Source of the DNA: Ruminococcus sp. UBA1394 | GTDB taxonomy: Bacteria > Bacillota > Clostridia > Oscillospirales > Ruminococcaceae | Direction: 5' to 3' | Assembly (NCBI GenBank): GCA_002305725.1 | Contig: DBQM01000003.1 | Coordinates: 1 to 64,000, forward strand | Length of the DNA stretch: 64,000 nucleotides | Shown here: positions 61,371-64,000 of the stretch, in pieces | How positions within the stretch are numbered: position 1 is the stretch's first letter | Layout: each line of letters starts with the position of its first letter | The notes under the pieces: model-generated | Seen by the model: only the letters and a program-made list of their open reading frames with translations | What the model was told of the DNA's origin: nothing | Database searches by the model: none | Made by a program: the position numbers and the translations under genes

Positions 61371-61760
61371 ATGAAGCTTTTAAAACCGCTTAAATATGTA
61401 ATAACAGCGGCGGCAGTATGTATACTCTGCTTTTCGGGAAACGGCGAGTATTTTTATGCAGTCTTTGCAGTTTCTCCTGAAAATGATATTGTTGAACTGC
61501 CTCAGCAAAACGGCTTGCCAAACGGAAAAGCTAACAGCAATGAATCAGGCAGATGCAGCATTAATAAATACTATATCAAAAAATATGCTGCTATACTATG
61601 CAATGCATTGCCGTGCCATAATGATTGCTATAATCGCAACTCCTGCAGTGCTTTTTCAATGGACTTGTCTGCGCCGGGACGGCAGGGTATTTCTGTAAGT
61701 GAAAATAAGATCTTATATAAGCTGTTTTCAGCTAAACATCCTGGAAACCGTTCGCCATGA
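61371..61760 (+). CDS. small, doubtful secreted protein
   Basis: A 129-residue frame starts 3 nt after nth. It begins with a signal-peptide-like segment (MKLLKPLKYVITAAAV, hydrophobic) and then a Pro/Asn-rich and Cys-containing stretch. A second open frame shifted within it (61456-61698) encodes a hydrophobic, membrane-like segment IMIAIIATPAVLFQW. Neither resembles a family I know, and codon usage does not clearly favour either. It may be a real short exported protein, a frameshifted relic, or non-coding. Confidence 0.4.
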   Translation: MKLLKPLKYVITAAAVCILCFSGNGEYFYAVFAVSPENDIVELPQQNGLPNGKANSNESGRCSINKYYIKKYAAILCNALPCHNDCYNRNSCSAFSMDLSAPGRQGISVSENKILYKLFSAKHPGNRSP

Positions 61761-61781
61761 TAAAATTTTATACGGAATCTA

Positions 61782-61810
61782 TTGACAAAAAAATCAATTT
61801 GTTATAAAAT
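61782..61810 (+). promoter_or_regulatory. sigma-A promoter of secA
   Basis: TTGACA at 61782-61787, 17 bp, TAAAAT at 61805-61810. Confidence 0.75.
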
Positions 61811-61894
61811 AAAATTGTGTATTTTTTTGTAACGCTATTACAGATTCTATAAATTCGGATTCTGAATAAAAATAATATAAAGGCGGATTAATAA

Positions 61895-64000
61895 ATGGGT
61901 ATATTTAGTAAAATATTCGGTTCATACAGTACAAAAGAACTCGCAAGAATTGAGCCTATCAAGAACAGCGTTCTTGAACTGGACGAAAAATTCCAGGCTA
62001 TGTCTGATACAGAGCTGAAAGCTCAGACACAGAATTTCAGAGACAGACTTGAAACAGGCGAAACTCTTGACATGATTCTTCCGGAAGCACTTGCAACTGT
62101 TCGTGAGGGTGCTTACAGAGTCCTCGGCAAAAAGCCGTTTCCGGTTCAGATTATCGGTGCTATTGTTCTCCACCAGGGACGTATAGCTGAAATGAAAACT
62201 GGTGAAGGTAAAACTCTTGTTGCCTGCGTTGCTGCTTATCTTAATGCGCTCTCGGGCAAAGGCGTTCACGTTGTAACAGTAAACGATTACCTTGCAAAAA
62301 CACAGTCTGATGAAATGGGTAAAGTACTCAGATTTTTGGGACTTACAGTCGGCTGTATTCTTCACGGTCTTACAAATGACGAAAGAAGAGCCGCATATAA
62401 CTGTGATGTAACATATGCTACAAACAATGAGCTTGGATTTGACTATCTGCGTGACAACATGGTTATCTACGCTAAGGACAGGGTACAGCGCAAGCCTAAT
62501 TTTGCCATTGTCGATGAGGTTGACTCAATCCTCATAGATGAAGCAAGAACACCTCTTATCATTTCAGGAAGAGGGGACAAGTCCACAGAACTTTATGACA
62601 TCGTTGACAAATTTGCGAAAAATCTTGTGTCAACAACTGTTGTTGAAATTGATGACAAGCAGGATCAGGATGAGATAAATGAGAATGTCGATTACATAAT
62701 TGACGAAAAGGCTAAAACTGCCACAATTACTCGTGCAGGTGTTAAGAAGGCTGAGAAATACTTTAACGTTGTAAACCTCATGGATCCTGAAAATATGACG
62801 CTTCTGCACCATATCAACCAGGCACTCAAGGCTCACGGTGTTATGCACGCTGATATCGACTACGTTGTAAAGGACGGAGAGGTAATCATCGTTGACGAGT
62901 TTACCGGACGTCTTATGCTGGGACGCCGTTTCAATGACGGTCTTCACCAGGCAATCGAAGCAAAGGAAGGCGTTAAGATTGCTCACGAGTCAAAGACTCT
63001 TGCAACAATCACTTTCCAGAACTATTTCCGTCTTTACAAAAAGCTTTCCGGTATGACAGGTACAGCTATGACAGAAGAAGACGAATTCAGAGAAATTTAC
63101 AAGCTTGATGTTATTGCTATACCTACAAACAAACCTGTTATTCGTGTTGACCATTCAGATCAGATCTACAGAACAGAAGCCGGAAAGTTCAAGGCTATTA
63201 TTGAACAGATTGTTGAATGTCATAAAAAAGGACAGCCTGTTCTGGTTGGTACAATTTCAATTGAGAAATCTGAACTTCTTTCAGCTATGCTCAAGAGAAA
63301 GGGAATAAAGCACGAAGTCCTCAATGCTAAGTATCACGCAAAGGAAGCTGAGATTGTTGCACAGGCTGGTAAGCTTGGAGCAGTAACAATTGCTACAAAT
63401 ATGGCCGGACGTGGTACTGATATTATGCTGGGCGGTAACGCTGAATTTCTTGCAAAGGCAGAAATGCGCAAGAGGGAATATGACGAGGATATCATTAACG
63501 AGGCTGTCGGATTTGCCGATACAGACAATGAGGAAATTCTTGCAGCAAGAGCTGTTTACAAGGAACTTTATGACAAGTTCAATGCTGAGGTAAAAGAAAA
63601 GGCAAAGGACGTAAAGGCAGCCGGAGGTCTGTATATTCTGGGTACTGAGCGTCATGAATCAAGACGTATTGACAATCAGCTCAGAGGACGTTCAGGACGT
63701 CAGGGCGACGAAGGCGAGAGCCGTTTCTTCCTTTCTGTTGAAGATGACCTCATGCGTATATTTGCCGGTGACAGACTTGAAAACATGATGAGTACTCTCA
63801 ATGTGGAAGAGGATATGCCGATTGAGAGCAAGATGCTGACAAAGATCATTGAATCCTCACAGAAAAAGGTAGAGGGAAGAAACTTCAGCATCAGAAAGAA
63901 CGTACTCAACTATGATGACGTACTTAACAAACAGCGTGAGATTATCTACACACAGCGTTCACAGGTTCTTGACGGCGAAGATCTCCACTCAAATATTCTG
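61895..64000 (+). CDS. secA: preprotein translocase ATPase SecA, 3' end outside the window
   Basis: SecA drives export through SecYEG. The visible 702 codons cover the start MGIFSKIFGSYSTKELAR, Walker A EMKTGEGKTL, DEVDSILIDEARTPL (Walker B), the preprotein-crosslinking domain, the second NBD with TNMAGRGTDI and LRGRSGRQGDEGES, and the start of the helical scaffold region. The gene continues past the right edge. AAGGCGG precedes the ATG, and the gene has its own promoter. Confidence 0.97.
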   Translation, partial: MGIFSKIFGSYSTKELARIEPIKNSVLELDEKFQAMSDTELKAQTQNFRDRLETGETLDMILPEALATVREGAYRVLGKKPFPVQIIGAIVLHQGRIAEMKTGEGKTLVACVAAYLNALSGKGVHVVTVNDYLAKTQSDEMGKVLRFLGLTVGCILHGLTNDERRAAYNCDVTYATNNELGFDYLRDNMVIYAKDRVQRKPNFAIVDEVDSILIDEARTPLIISGRGDKSTELYDIVDKFAKNLVSTTVVEIDDKQDQDEINENVDYIIDEKAKTATITRAGVKKAEKYFNVVNLMDPENMTLLHHINQALKAHGVMHADIDYVVKDGEVIIVDEFTGRLMLGRRFNDGLHQAIEAKEGVKIAHESKTLATITFQNYFRLYKKLSGMTGTAMTEEDEFREIYKLDVIAIPTNKPVIRVDHSDQIYRTEAGKFKAIIEQIVECHKKGQPVLVGTISIEKSELLSAMLKRKGIKHEVLNAKYHAKEAEIVAQAGKLGAVTIATNMAGRGTDIMLGGNAEFLAKAEMRKREYDEDIINEAVGFADTDNEEILAARAVYKELYDKFNAEVKEKAKDVKAAGGLYILGTERHESRRIDNQLRGRSGRQGDEGESRFFLSVEDDLMRIFAGDRLENMMSTLNVEEDMPIESKMLTKIIESSQKKVEGRNFSIRKNVLNYDDVLNKQREIIYTQRSQVLDGEDLHSNIL

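Overview
The window looks like chromosomal DNA from a low-to-mid GC, anaerobic, Gram-positive gut or rumen Firmicute, most likely a Ruminococcus-type Oscillospiraceae. The support is an HPr kinase/murB/rapZ/whiA block, a Firmicute-type DnaE, a THF riboswitch on an ECF folate gene, a Phe T-box on pheST, an oxygen-sensitive NrdD/NrdG reductase, a PduL-type phosphotransacylase and a secreted dockerin protein. No insertion sequence, prophage, CRISPR array, rRNA or tRNA was recognised. Sigma-A promoters are unusually clear: many are TTGACA/TATAAT-like with exactly 17 bp spacing.

Layout. 1-9.2 kb: pduL, a P-loop ATPase, a sugar-kinase-like phosphotransferase, a zinc-ribbon protein, a secreted dockerin-CAP protein, a NifU-like/GGGtGRT pair, L-lactate dehydrogenase and a DacF-like protein with a broken active site. 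9.2-18.6 kb: a phosphoesterase, a cyclophilin, pheST behind a T-box, a small membrane protein, an SseB-like protein, bifunctional Nnr and a lipoprotein. 18.6-24.7 kb: metY and a moxR/DUF58/transglutaminase operon. 24.9-30.7 kb: pyrophosphatase, a divergent PRPP synthetase, a ribbon-helix-helix gene with clpB, and a small membrane protein.

30.7-36.0 kb is one leftward unit behind a cobalamin riboswitch. It encodes a NEAT-like surface protein, a BtuFCD-type ABC importer, a lipoprotein form of the cobaltochelatase CbiK, and a second NEAT-like surface protein. I read it as a cell-surface corrinoid/tetrapyrrole or cobalt acquisition system, and it is the best candidate here for an under-described system.

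36.1-48.9 kb: lepA, hemW, hprK, a PHP phosphatase, an orphan Imm1-like immunity gene, murB, rapZ, whiA, dnaE and pfkA. 49-55 kb: THF riboswitch-folT, proC, a SpoIIM-like protein, a DUF624-like protein, rpsO and pnp. 55-64 kb: NrdR-boxed nrdD-nrdG, a sodium/solute symporter, a pyrophosphatase-Nudix fusion, nth, a small doubtful secreted ORF, and secA, which runs off the right edge.

The most striking non-coding feature is a 131-133 bp repeat present three times (872-1002, 15034-15166, and inverted at 39348-39480). Each copy is built from three successive hairpins with compensatory base changes between copies, and each ends a few bases before the ribosome-binding site of the next gene.
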